Shown piece by piece: positions 23,952 to 35,930 of a DNA stretch of 35,950 nt. The stretch is from Streptomyces spinoverrucosus (GTDB taxonomy: Bacteria; Actinomycetota; Actinomycetes; Streptomycetales; Streptomycetaceae). The notes under the pieces were generated by a model, which was given only the letters and a program-made list of their open reading frames with translations, was not told where the DNA came from and searched no databases. Position 1 is the stretch's first letter; each line of letters opens with the position of its first letter. Made by a program: the position numbers and the translations under genes. The stretch covers positions 1-35,950 of the forward strand of contig NZ_BJND01000013.1 in the NCBI RefSeq assembly GCF_006539505.1, written 5' to 3'.

Positions 23952-25932
23952 TACGCGGCCCTCCTCTGTACGTCCTTCACCAGCCCGGCGATCGAGTCGG
24001 CCCGCAACTCGTCCAGCGTCACCGCCGTACCACCCAGCTCACCCGCGAGCTGCCCCGCGAGCCCCAGCCGCACGGGCCCCGACTCACAGTCCACGACCAC
24101 CGAGGCGACCCCCTCGGCGGCGAACAACCGAGCCGCCCGCCCGGCCAGCACGACCGGCTCCGGACCACCGGTGGCCCGCCCATCGGTCACCACCACGACC
24201 AGCGCCCGCCGCGCCGGATCCCGCAACCGCTCCACACGCAGCACGTCATGCGCCCGCAGCAGGCCCGCCGCGAGCGGCGTACGACCCCCTGTCGGCAACG
24301 ACTCCAGTCGAGCCGCCGCCGCGTCCACGGACGAGGTCGGCGGCAGCGCGACCTCGGCACCGGCACCCCGGAAGGTCACCAACCCCACCTTGTCCCGCCG
24401 CTGATAGGCGTCCAGCAGCAGCGACAGCACGGCCCCCTTCACGGCACTCATCCGCTGCCGAGCCGCCATGGACCCGGAGGCGTCGACGACGAACAGCACG
24501 AGATTCCCCTCGCGCCCCTCCCGAGTCGCCTGCCGCAGATCGTCCCTGCGCACGACCAGCCCCGGCCCGGAACGCCCCCGCGCCCGCTGATGCGGGGCCG
24601 CGGCCTGCACGGTCGCTGCCAGATGCAACTTGGTCAGGGCGCCCCGCGGCCGCCGGGCGCCCGTCGTCCGCCCGTGCTCGGTCCGCGCCCGCGAACGCCG
24701 CCCGGCGGCACCCTCACCGATCCCGGGCACGCTCAGCGCCTTGATCCGAAACGGCTCCGCAGCCCGTACGGAGGACTGCTCGCCGCTTCCACCGGGCAGC
24801 TGATCGCCCTCACCGGACTCGGGCCGCGCAGCCGCGTCCCCGCCCTGCGGCCCGTCGCCGGGTGTCGGCTCACCGCCACCCCCACCATCGGGCCCGTCCG
24901 GGCCGCCGGGATCCGGATCCTCGTCGCCGCCGAACTGCTCCAGCGTCTCGTCCAGCTTGTCCTCGTCGAGCCCCGGTGCGTCGAAGGGATTGCGCCGGCG
25001 CCGGTGCGGCAGCGCCAGCAGCGCGGCCTGCCGCACATCCTCCGCCAGCACATCGGTCCGGCCCGCCCACGCGGCCAGCGCCGTGGCGGTGCGCGCCATC
25101 ACGATGTCGGCGCGCATGCCGTCCACCTCGAAGGCCGCACAGGTCGCCGCGATCTGCCGCAACGCCCCGTCGCCCAGCCGCACGGACGGCAACAACTCCC
25201 GTGCGGCGGCAATGCGTTGGCGTACAACGGCTTCCTCGTCCGCCCAGCGCGCCGCGAACCCGGCCGGATCGTCGTCGTACGCGAGCCGCCTGCGTACGAC
25301 CTCCACCCGCTGGTCGGGCTCCCGTGAGGCCGCGACCTCGACGGTCAGCCCGAACCGGTCGAGCAGCTGCGGCCGCAGTTCGCCCTCCTCCGGGTTCATG
25401 GTCCCGACGAGCAGGAAACGGGCGGCATGCCGTACGGAGACGCCCTCCCGCTCGACGTACGAGGCCCCCATCGCGGCCGCGTCCAGCAGCAGGTCGACGA
25501 GGTGGTCGTGGAGGAGGTTGACCTCGTCGACGTAGAGGATCCCGCGGTGCGCGTCGGCGAGCAGCCCGGGCTCGAAGGCCTTCACGCCCTCGGCGAGCGC
25601 CCGCTCGATGTCGAGCGCACCGACGAGCCGGTCCTCGGAGGCGCCGACGGGGAGTTCGACCATGCGCGCAGGCCTGTGCATCCCGGGGTCGGCCTCGTGA
25701 GGCCCGTCCGGGCACGCGGGATCGGGAGCGGCCGGGTCACAGGAGAACCGGCACCCGGGCACCACGGCGACCTCCGGCAGCAGCGCCGACAGCGCCCGCA
25801 CCGCCGTCGACTTGGCCGTGCCCTTCTCACCGCGCACCAGCACACCGCCGACCGCCGGCGACACGGCGTTCAGCAGCAGCGCGAGCCGCAGATCGTCCTG
25901 GCCGACGACGGCCGTGAACGGAAACGGGGTGG

Positions 25933-25936
<4 letters not shown>
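23951..25936 (-). CDS. ChlI/ChlD-type chelatase subunit (AAA+ and VWA in one chain), probable CobN partner
   Basis: This 661 aa protein is a magnesium-chelatase-like ATPase. Residues 1-~310 are the AAA+ ChlI/BchI module: VVGQDDLRLALLLNAVSP, Walker A GEKGTAKST (36-44), Walker B ILYVDEVNLLHDHLVD and LVGTMNPEEGELRPQLLDRFGL. Residues ~335-400 form an acidic, Gly/Pro/Asp-rich linker as in ChlD. The C-terminus is a von Willebrand A domain with MIDAS motif Asp485-A-S-G-S. The ClpX-like pair CobS/CobT of Pseudomonas denitrificans is absent, so this protein probably powers cobalt insertion by CobN, the adjacent gene. The GTG start overlaps the cobN stop (GTGA). Confidence 0.92.
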
Positions 25937-29582
<3,646 letters not shown>

Positions 29583-29586
<4 letters not shown>

Positions 29587-31091
29587 GCGGGCGCTCCCGG
29601 TGGAATGAAAGGCAGTCCTTGCGGCGCGCCGGACTCGATGAGCCGCCACAGCGCGTCCGTGTCCGCGTGCTGTTCGATCAGGTCGCCGAGCCGGTCGAGC
29701 TGCTCCTCGCGGAGCGCGGCGAAGGAGGTGCCGGGCGCGGGCACGAAGCGGCGGCCCGCGGCGGCGGCCACCTCGCGCAGGAAGGCCCGCCGGAAAGCGT
29801 CCGACTCCAGCGAGCCGTGCCAGTGCGTGCCCCAGGTCTGCCCGACCCGGCAGCCGTCCAGGAAGGGCTCGCCCCCTGATATGTCGGCGACCCCGTGGTG
29901 GATCTCGTAACCCTCGACGCGCTCCCCGAGGGCCTCGCCGACGGGCCGGGTGAGGGTCTTCTCCCGGGCGAACCGCACCCGGACGGGCAGGACCCCGAGG
30001 CCGTCGACATGCCCGCGCCGGCTCTCCACGTCGTCCTCGATGTGCTCGCCGAGGATCTGGAAGCCGCCGCAGATCCCGAGCACGGGCCTGTGCTCGGCGG
30101 CTCTGCGGGCGATGGCCGCCGCGAGCCCCCGCTCGCGCAGCCACTCCAGCGCCCGTACGGTCCCGCGCGTCCCCGGAATCACCACCAGATCCGCGTCCGC
30201 CAGCTCCTCCGGCCGGTCCACGAACCGCACCACGACACCGGGTTCGGCGGCGAGGGCGTCGACGTCCGTGAAGTTCGACATCAGCGGTACGGCACACACG
30301 GCGACGCGCAGCACGTCCTCACCGACGGGCGGCGCGACGACGGACTCCCGGACGGTCCCGCGCATTGAGACGCGCAGTCCGTCCTCCTCGTCGATCCCGA
30401 GCCCGTGCCGGTACGGCAGCACACCGTACGTCCGCCGCCCGGTGAGCGACTGGAGCATGTCCAGCCCCGGTTCCAGCAGGGAGACATCCCCACGGAACTT
30501 GTTGACGAGGAACCCGGCGACGAACTCCTGGTCCTCCGGCGACAGCAGCGCCACGGTCCCGTAGAAGGAGGCGAAGACCCCGCCGCGGTCGATGTCGCCG
30601 ACGACGAGCACGGGGAGCCGGGCGCCCCGGGCGATGCCCATGTTCACGATGTCGGTCCGGCGCAGATTGATCTCGGCCGGGCTGCCTGCCCCCTCACAGA
30701 TCACCGCGTCATACGTGCCCCGCAGTTCGGCAAGACAGTCGAGCACGGTGCCGAGGAGCCGCTGCTGCCGCCCCCCGTGATATCCGCGCGCACTCATCTC
30801 ACCGACCGGCTTGCCCAGCAGCACCACCTGGCTGCTCTGCTCCCCACCCGGCTTGAGCAGCACGGGATTCATCAGCGCGGTCGGCTCCACACGGCACGCC
30901 TGCGCCTGCATGGCCTGCGCCCGCCCGATCTCGGCACCCTCCCGGGTGACGAACGAATTCAGCGACATGTTCTGCGCCTTGAACGGCGCGACCTTCACCC
31001 CCTGCCGCACCAGCCAGCGACAGATCCCGGCGGTGACGACACTCTTACCGGCGTCGGAGGTGGTACCGGCGACCAGCAGTCCCCCGCTCAT
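29583..31091 (-). CDS. cobQ: CobQ/CbiP, adenosylcobyric acid synthase
   Basis: This glutamine-dependent enzyme amidates carboxylates b, d, e and g of adenosylcobyrinic acid a,c-diamide, 502 aa. The N-terminal ATPase has the P-loop-like TTSDAGKS (10-17), [30 protein letters not shown] and [12 protein letters not shown]. The C-terminal glutamine amidotransferase-type domain has the nucleophile Cys341 in LGICGGFQ and the His in [10 protein letters not shown]. The ATG overlaps the cobD stop (ATGA at 31091). The stop overlaps cobN. Confidence 0.96.
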
Positions 31092-32041
31092 GACGTACGC
31101 CCCTTCTTCAGCATCCGTGCGCCTGCGGCCGCGCCCGCGCACACGCCGAGCGCGAGCCGGCCGACGCGCCGGGAGAGCCGTACGGCCCGCTCGATGTCGG
31201 CGACCCCGACCGCACGCCCTCGGCCGTTGAGCACAGGCCGGTGCTCGACCCGCCCTCCGTACGACAGGGTCCCGCCCAGCCGCACCCCCAGCGCCCCCGC
31301 GAACGAGGCCTCCACAGGCCCGGCGTTGGGGCTGGGATGCCGGCCGGCGTCCTCGCGCCAGGCCCGTACGGCCGCGCGCGGATCCGGTCCGGCGAGGGCG
31401 GCCAGCACGGCGGTCAGCCGAGCCCCCGGCCACCCGGCGAGGTCGTCGAGCCGAGCGGAGGCCCAGCCGTATCGCCGGTACTTGGGCGACTTGTGCCCGA
31501 CCATGGCGTCCAGCGTGTTGACGGCCCGGAACCCGACCAACCCGGGCACCCCGCCGACGGCCCCCCACACCAGTGCTCCGACCACCGCGTCGGAGGTGTT
31601 CTCGGCCACCGACTCGACCACGGCCCGGGCGATCCCGTCGGCGTCCAGCGCCTGCGGATCCCGCCCGCACAGATGCGGCAGCCGAGCCCGCGCCCCCTCG
31701 ACGTCCCCCGCCTCCAGGGCACGCCCGACGGCGCGCGCCTCCCGGGCCAGCGAAGTCCCCCCGACGACGGCCCAGGTGGCGAGTCCGGTGAGGGCGACGG
31801 AGGCGGCGGGGGAGGACCGTACGACCCTGTGGGCGAGGGCGCCGAGCGCGACGGCGCCACCGGCGCACACGGCGGTGTGCGCCGCACCCCACGCGCGGTG
31901 GTCGCGCCACAACACCCGTTCCACAGCGGCGGCGGCCCGCCCGAACGCGGCGACCGGATGTCCGCGGCGCGGATCGCCGAGGATCAGGTCGCCGATGAGG
32001 CCGGCGGCGGCGCCGTACGCGAAAACGCGATCGGCACGCAT
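31088..32041 (-). CDS. cobD: CobD/CbiB, adenosylcobinamide-phosphate synthase
   Basis: This integral membrane protein attaches aminopropanol (phosphate) to adenosylcobyric acid, 317 aa. Family marks are [82 protein letters not shown] and [21 protein letters not shown]. It is the first full-length gene of the riboswitch-led run. No Shine-Dalgarno sequence precedes its ATG, and no other ATG or GTG occurs upstream in frame before a TAA. A 19-codon open frame with a good ribosome-binding site ends 5 bases before this ATG, so translation may be coupled to it. Confidence 0.94.
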   Translation of the reverse strand: MRADRVFAYGAAAGLIGDLILGDPRRGHPVAAFGRAAAAVERVLWRDHRAWGAAHTAVCAGGAVALGALAHRVVRSSPAASVALTGLATWAVVGGTSLAREARAVGRALEAGDVEGARARLPHLCGRDPQALDADGIARAVVESVAENTSDAVVGALVWGAVGGVPGLVGFRAVNTLDAMVGHKSPKYRRYGWASARLDDLAGWPGARLTAVLAALAGPDPRAAVRAWREDAGRHPSPNAGPVEASFAGALGVRLGGTLSYGGRVEHRPVLNGRGRAVGVADIERAVRLSRRVGRLALGVCAGAAAGARMLKKGRTS

Positions 32042-32046
32042 CGGGC

Positions 32047-32106
32047 TCAGCCGGCCGCAGGGTCGGGCAGAGACCTGGTTCTGGACCTCACTGGGCAGCC
32101 GAGCAT
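32047..32106 (-). CDS. Possible 19-codon leader ORF between riboswitch and cobD
   Basis: Starting at ATG 32106, this frame encodes [19 protein letters not shown] and ends with TGA at 32049-32047, leaving 5 bases before the cobD ATG. It has a GAGGA site 9 bases upstream, better than anything in front of cobD. It lies in a different frame from cobD. It may exist to carry ribosomes onto cobD and to offer the riboswitch a controllable initiation site. I know of no homologue; the call rests on spacing only. Confidence 0.4.
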   Translation of the reverse strand: MLGCPVRSRTRSLPDPAAG

Positions 32107-32154
32107 CGCGTTATGTCCTCACTCAGGGTGTCCACGCCCTGGTTCGACGAGACC

Positions 32155-32310
32155 GGCGGTGAGAGTTCCTGGCTCCCGGGGAGTTCCTTCCCCGGTCACA
32201 GTGGCGGGACCGCGCCGGATTCGCACCGGCTTCCTCTCTTGCCGCCGTACATGGCCCCGGAAGTCCACCACGGGGCCGGAACAGCCGTCAACTTGCCGTT
32301 GACCTGCGGC
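32155..32310 (-). promoter_or_regulatory. Adenosylcobalamin riboswitch controlling the cobD-cobI run
   Basis: Read on the minus strand, the RNA shows the conserved cobalamin-riboswitch core in order: GGAAGCCGGTGCGAATCCGG, a GCGGTCCCG segment, the B12 box GCCACTGTGACC (plus-strand 32194-32205), the P6-type hairpin CCGGGGA/TCCCCGG (32176-32195) and AGCCAGGAACTCTC (32161-32174). A closing stem pairs GGCGG...GAGAG (32234-32246) with CTCTC-A-CCGCC (32155-32165). Upstream lies a further 7 bp hairpin (32253-32277) and the palindrome GTCAACTTGCCGTTGAC (32287-32303). The core is certain; the 5' boundary is estimated. High adenosylcobalamin should lower expression of cobD and the following genes. From 32311 to 32393 I see no promoter I can defend. 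Confidence 0.93.
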
Positions 32311-32393
32311 GGGGCAAGTGTGCTGAGGCCCACACGACACGTGCGGCACTGGTCCCGCACAGGTGCGCGTCCCCATCACCGGCGCACGCCGAA

Positions 32394-32435
32394 GCGCCCT
32401 GCCCGAGCCCTCGTTGGGGGCATCGTGCAGGGCGC
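32394..32435 (-). terminator. Hairpin terminator of the pit operon
   Basis: Seventeen bases after the stop of the small membrane protein gene, GCGCCCTGC (32394-32402) and GCAGGGCGC (32427-32435) form perfect 9 bp arms around a 24-base loop that can itself pair (CCC/GGG). There is no T run. It separates the phosphate-transport operon from the cobalamin riboswitch region, both transcribed leftwards. Confidence 0.65.
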
Positions 32436-32451
32436 GGGTCGCCGACGGCCG

Positions 32452-32673
32452 TCAGGCCACGATCAGATAGATCCCGTATCCCACAGCCGCCGCGCAAGCT
32501 GCGAACGCGGCGTACGCGCCGGTCACCGCCAGCGCCGCCGACTCGCCCTGCTGCGCCGCGCGTTCGCGCCGCGACAGGCCGGTGATGCCGAGGGTGAACA
32601 GGCCCACCAGGGCCACCGTGACCACGAGGCTGACGCCGAAGACGGAGCCGAGGGCCGCCCAGTCGATCTTCAT
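32452..32673 (-). CDS. Small two-helix membrane protein next to the PiT transporter
   Basis: This is a 73 aa hydrophobic protein of unknown function. Helix 1 spans about residues 8-32 (VFGVSLVVTVALVGLFTLGITGL). A charged loop (SRRERAAQQGES) follows, and helix 2 spans about 47-72 and ends at the C-terminus. GAAGGAAG lies upstream of the ATG. It follows the PiT gene by 30 bp in the same direction and ends at a strong terminator, so it is almost certainly co-transcribed. It may be an accessory or stabilising subunit of the phosphate transporter; this is inferred only from position. Confidence 0.78.
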   Translation of the reverse strand: MKIDWAALGSVFGVSLVVTVALVGLFTLGITGLSRRERAAQQGESAALAVTGAYAAFAACAAAVGYGIYLIVA

Positions 32674-32703
32674 CTGCTGCTGCTTCCTTCAGTAACCGGG
32701 TGC

Positions 32704-33945
32704 TCAGACGGTGGCCTGAGAGGGCGTCGGCTCCGCGGCCGTCTTCGGTGCGGGGATCGTGGCGGCGAGGTCGTCCACCGGCGTGCCGGCCGGGGGCGGC
32801 GTCACCGCGGCCATCGCCGCCGTCACCACGCCGGCCGGTTCCTCGTCCGTGTCGTTGACGTTCGTGTGGTCCACGACCTCGCGGCGGGAGATCTTCCAGA
32901 TCGCGGCGCTGGAGCCGACCAGGAAGACGGCGACGAGGGCGGTGCCCCAGGGGCCGAAGCCGGTCACCCACTCGGCGATCGCGCCGACCAGCGCGGCGGC
33001 CGGGAGCGTCAGACCCCAGGCGGCGAACATCCGGGTCGCCGTCGACCAGCGGACCACACCGCCCTTGCGGCCGAGGCCCGCGCCCATCACCGAGCCGGAG
33101 ACGACGTGGGTGGTGGACAGGGAGAAGCCGAGGTGGGAGGAGGCCAGGATGGCCGTGGCCGCGCTGGTCTGGGCGGCGAAGCCCTGCTGCGGCTGGAGGT
33201 CGGTCAGGCCCTTGCCCATGGTGCGGATGATGCGCCAGCCGCCGAGGTAGGTGCCGAGCGCGATGGCCAGGCCCGCGGAGAGGATGACCCACATGGGCGG
33301 GTCGGAGTCGGGGGCGAGGGTGCCGCCGGCGACCAGGGCGAGGGTGATGATGCCCATGGTCTTCTGCGCGTCGTTGGTGCCGTGGGCCAGGGAGACCAGG
33401 CCCGCGGAGGAGATCTGGCCGGCGCGGTAGCCCTTCGCGGCCGCCTTGCCGTCGGCCTTCCTGCCGAGCCTGTACGTCAGCCGGGTCGCGATCATCGCCG
33501 CGACGCCCGCGACCAGCGGGGCCGCGATCGCCGGGATCAGGACCTTGGTGACGAGCACGTCGCCGTGCACCGCGCCGACGCCGGCCGAGGCGACGGTGGC
33601 GCCGATCAGGCCGCCCATCAGGGCGTGCGAGGAGGAGGACGGCAGGCCGACGAGCCAGGTCAGCAGGTTCCAAAGGATCGCGCCGACCAGGGCGGCGAAG
33701 ATGACCTCGGGACGGATGCCGCTCTCGTCGACCAGGCCCTTGGAGATCGTGTTCGCGACCTCCACGGACAGGAAGGCGCCGACCAGGTTGAGGACGGCGG
33801 ACATGGCCACCGCGACCTTGGGTCGGAGGGCACCCGTCGAGATGGTGGTGGCCATCGCGTTCGCGGTGTCGTGGAAACCGTTCGTGAAATCGAACGCGAG
33901 TGCGGTTACCACCACAATCGCGAGGATCAGCGAGATGCCTTCCAT
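32704..33945 (-). CDS. pit: PiT-family low-affinity inorganic phosphate transporter
   Basis: This integral membrane phosphate:cation symporter has 413 aa. Both PiT signature repeats are present: NGFHDTANAMATTI (residues 22-35) in the N-terminal half and AHGTNDAQKTMGI (around 183-195) in the second half. About ten hydrophobic helices flank a basic cytosolic loop (LTYRLGRKADGKAAAKGYR). The C-terminal ~50 residues are hydrophilic and Pro/Ala/Thr-rich. It resembles the PitH-type transporters of Streptomyces. A PHO box lies 38 bp upstream of the start, so PhoP control under phosphate limitation is expected. The small membrane protein at 32452 follows in the same operon. Confidence 0.95.
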   Translation of the reverse strand: MEGISLILAIVVVTALAFDFTNGFHDTANAMATTISTGALRPKVAVAMSAVLNLVGAFLSVEVANTISKGLVDESGIRPEVIFAALVGAILWNLLTWLVGLPSSSSHALMGGLIGATVASAGVGAVHGDVLVTKVLIPAIAAPLVAGVAAMIATRLTYRLGRKADGKAAAKGYRAGQISSAGLVSLAHGTNDAQKTMGIITLALVAGGTLAPDSDPPMWVILSAGLAIALGTYLGGWRIIRTMGKGLTDLQPQQGFAAQTSAATAILASSHLGFSLSTTHVVSGSVMGAGLGRKGGVVRWSTATRMFAAWGLTLPAAALVGAIAEWVTGFGPWGTALVAVFLVGSSAAIWKISRREVVDHTNVNDTDEEPAGVVTAAMAAVTPPPAGTPVDDLAATIPAPKTAAEPTPSQATV

Positions 33946-33982
33946 TTACCCAGGCAATCGTTCGAGGTCATTGGCTGGACGA

Positions 33983-34014
33983 CCGTAGGTAACCCAGGTG
34001 AACGAAAGGTGAAC
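33983..34014 (-). promoter_or_regulatory. PHO box (PhoP direct repeats) upstream of pit
   Basis: On the minus strand there are two adjacent 11-base direct repeat units, GTTCACCTTTC (34014-34004) and GTTCACCTGGG (34003-33993), followed by a degenerate third, TTACCTACGG (33992-33983). This matches the Streptomyces PhoP-binding consensus GTTCACC with 11 bp periodicity. The box lies 38-69 bp upstream of the pit ATG, overlapping where its promoter should be. Whether PhoP activates or represses here cannot be read from the sequence. Confidence 0.85.
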
Positions 34015-34042
34015 TGAGGGGGGCTTCCGAGTGTCCTTAGGT

Positions 34043-34077
34043 GGGGGCCGCCGTACCCCCCGGAATCGACGGCCCCC
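34043..34077 (-). terminator. Hairpin terminator after the GH25 lysozyme gene
   Basis: GGGGGCCG (34043-34050) and CGGCCCCC (34070-34077) form perfect 8 bp arms with a 19-base loop, 33 bases past the lysozyme stop in its direction of transcription. There is no T tract. It would shield the PHO box and pit promoter from read-through. Confidence 0.55.
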
Positions 34078-34109
34078 GTGCCCCACCGCCGGGCCCCCAC
34101 CCCGTACGG

Positions 34110-34859
34110 CTAGGCGCCCTTCGCGAACCGCTTCAGCTGGGTCATCGACCCGTTGAAGAGATTCTGGTCACCCGGCAGGCTGCCGCTGTTGTCGTACTGC
34201 CAGAAGGTCCACAACGACCACCCCGCGGGCAGTGTGCCCGCCGTCGCCGAGTCGTACCGCGCGATCCACAGGGCGTGGTCGCGCCCGAAGGCGCGGCTGC
34301 CGCCCGTGCAGGTGTTCCACCAGTGGGTGGTGGTGTAGATCACCGGACGGCGGCCGGTGCGCCGCTTCACCTCGTCGCTGAAGGCCTTGATCCAGGCGAC
34401 CATCGTCGCCTTGCTCAGGCCGTAGCACTTCTTCTTCTTGTCGTACGGGTTGTACTCGATGTCGAGCGCGGGCGGCAGCGTCCAGCCGTCCGGCTGCCAG
34501 TCGCCGCCGTTGCGGACGAAGTATGCCGCCTGGGTCTTGCCCGACGACTTGTTCGGCAGGGCGAAGTGGTACGCCCCACGGATCAGCCCCGCGTTCCGCG
34601 CGCCGCTGTACTGCCGGCCGAACTGTGGGTTGCGGTAGGTGGTGGACTCGGTCGCCTTGACGTAGACGAACCGCGCGCCCTTCGCCCTCGCCTGCTGCCA
34701 GTCGACGTTCTTCTGGTGCGACGAGACATCGTGTCCCTTCGGCTTGCTCGCCGCGGCGGCCGGAACCTCGGCCAGCGCGGTCCCCCCTATCGTGAGCGCC
34801 GCCACCGAGGCCGCGAGGATGCGGCCGCGACGGCGGGACGGTTTGTGGTCACGAGCCAT
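34110..34859 (-). CDS. Secreted GH25-family lysozyme (muramidase)
   Basis: This exported cell-wall hydrolase cleaves the N-acetylmuramic acid-beta-1,4-N-acetylglucosamine bond, 249 aa. The signal peptide is very basic at its start (MARDHKPSRRRGRI), with hydrophobic core ILAASVAALTIGGTALA and likely cleavage around PAAAAS. The catalytic domain starts at KGHDVSSHQ (Asp44), continues with FVYVKATEST and GAYHFA, carries the acid pair Asp133-Ile-Glu135 (PPALDIEYNP) and ends with WTFWQYDNSG. There is no separate wall-binding domain. The ATG at 34859 was chosen because GGGGGGAAAC directly precedes it and the signal peptide begins there; upstream in-frame codons to 35057 are unlikely. It is a single gene, probably involved in growth- or sporulation-related wall turnover. 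Confidence 0.92.
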   Translation of the reverse strand: MARDHKPSRRRGRILAASVAALTIGGTALAEVPAAAASKPKGHDVSSHQKNVDWQQARAKGARFVYVKATESTTYRNPQFGRQYSGARNAGLIRGAYHFALPNKSSGKTQAAYFVRNGGDWQPDGWTLPPALDIEYNPYDKKKKCYGLSKATMVAWIKAFSDEVKRRTGRRPVIYTTTHWWNTCTGGSRAFGRDHALWIARYDSATAGTLPAGWSLWTFWQYDNSGSLPGDQNLFNGSMTQLKRFAKGA

Positions 34860-35003
34860 GTTTCCCCCCGAAATGGCGACGTGCATGACAAATCCACCGA
34901 GAGCGTAGTGGAAGATCGTTGAATGCTCATCGATCTCCGGCCAAGCGGGAGCAGAAGGGGACGAAGGGTGATCTGCGCCCTGCCGGAGGTGCCGGTTCCC
35001 CCC

Positions 35004-35009
35004 TACAGT
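35004..35009 (+). promoter_or_regulatory. Possible -10 element of the class II aldolase gene
   Basis: TACAGT fits the TANNNT consensus and would place the transcription start about 40 bases before the ATG at 35056. CAGGA at 35044-35048 then serves as the ribosome-binding site with 7 bases of spacing. No convincing -35 element is visible. Confidence 0.3.
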
Positions 35010-35055
35010 GCGCCCGCGCCGGGACGCGCCGGGGGCCGACTGGCAGGATCGCGGC

Positions 35056-35796
35056 ATGGCTGAACAGCGGTGGGAACAGCGGGATCAGCGGGATGCCCGG
35101 GGCGTCTCCACAGGCGCTCAGGATGCGCCGGAGTACCGGGGGAGCGGTGTGCCCGACGAGGAGGCCCGGGCCTGGGAGCAGCTCGTGGCCACGGCCCGCC
35201 GGACCGTGGCCGACGGACTGGTCGTCGGGACGTCCGGCAATGTCTCCGTACGCGTCGGGGACACGATCCTCGTCACTCCGTCGGGCGTCCCCTACGACCG
35301 GCTCACGCCGGACGACATGACCGGCGTCGACCTCGACGGGCGCCAAGTGCGCGGCACGCTCGTACCGACCAGCGAACTGCCCATGCACCTCGCCGTCTAC
35401 CGCACCACCGACGCCCGCGCCGTCGTCCACACCCACGCCGTGCACGCCACCGCCGTCTCCACGCTCGTCCCGGAACTCCCGCTGATCCACTACATGGCCG
35501 CCGCGCTCGGCGGGCCCGTCCGGGTCGCCCCCTATGCGACGTACGGCACCGACGAGTTGGCCGAGAACATGCTCCGCGCCCTGTCCGACCGCTCCGGCTG
35601 CCTCCTCCAGAACCACGGCACCATCACCTACGGCACGACCCTGCCCCAGGCCTACGACCGCACGGCCCAGCTGGAGTGGATGTGCCGACTGTGGCTGACG
35701 GCGTCCTCCGTGCCGGGCCGTTCGCCGTCACTGCTGTCGGAGGAGCAGTTGAGGGAGGTGGGGGAGCGGCTTCGGGAGTATGGGCAGCGGGGGTGA
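35056..35796 (+). CDS. Class II aldolase/adducin family protein (fuculose-phosphate aldolase-like)
   Basis: This is a zinc-dependent aldolase or epimerase-type enzyme, 246 aa. About 35 hydrophilic, Arg/Gln-rich residues precede the fold. Family residues are all present: the phosphate-binding loop GTSGNVSVR (58-66), the TPSG loop (74-77), catalytic Glu107 (TSELPMH) and zinc ligands His125, His127 (VVHTHAVH) and His187 (LLQNHGTI). L-fuculose-phosphate aldolase is the nearest well-known type, but the family also includes ribulose-phosphate epimerases and methylthioribulose-phosphate dehydratases, so the substrate is open. The stop codon lies inside the first unit of the tandem repeats that follow. 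Confidence 0.88.
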   Translation: MAEQRWEQRDQRDARGVSTGAQDAPEYRGSGVPDEEARAWEQLVATARRTVADGLVVGTSGNVSVRVGDTILVTPSGVPYDRLTPDDMTGVDLDGRQVRGTLVPTSELPMHLAVYRTTDARAVVHTHAVHATAVSTLVPELPLIHYMAAALGGPVRVAPYATYGTDELAENMLRALSDRSGCLLQNHGTITYGTTLPQAYDRTAQLEWMCRLWLTASSVPGRSPSLLSEEQLREVGERLREYGQRG

Positions 35797-35930
35797 GGTG
35801 GGGGCGGCATTGGGGGGTGCGGTAGCGGGTGTGGAGGCGTGGAGCGGCATTGGGGGGTGAGCAGCGGGAGTGAGGCGCGGAGTGGCTTGGGGCACAGGCG
35901 GCGGGAGTGAGGCGCGGAGCGGGGAAGGCG
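35784..35930 (+). repeat. Four degenerate 37-39 bp G-rich tandem repeats
   Basis: Units begin at 35784, 35822, 35861 and 35898. Units 1 and 2 share GCGGCATTGGGGGGTG (35804-35819 and 35844-35859). Units 3 and 4 share GCGGGAGTGAGGCGCGGAG (35864-35882 and 35901-35919). The array starts in the last codons of the aldolase gene and fills the 154 bases up to the window edge, in which I see no gene. The plus strand is very G-rich. Confidence 0.7.

Noticed and set aside
29587..31910. Long N-terminal extensions of CobN (to 30297) and CobQ (to 31910)
   Set aside because: The extra residues are Arg/Gly-rich shadows of the upstream gene. The ATGA junctions and family lengths support the shorter starts.
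35784..35930. CRISPR array
   Set aside because: The repeated units are contiguous and degenerate, without unique spacers of constant length, and no cas genes are near.
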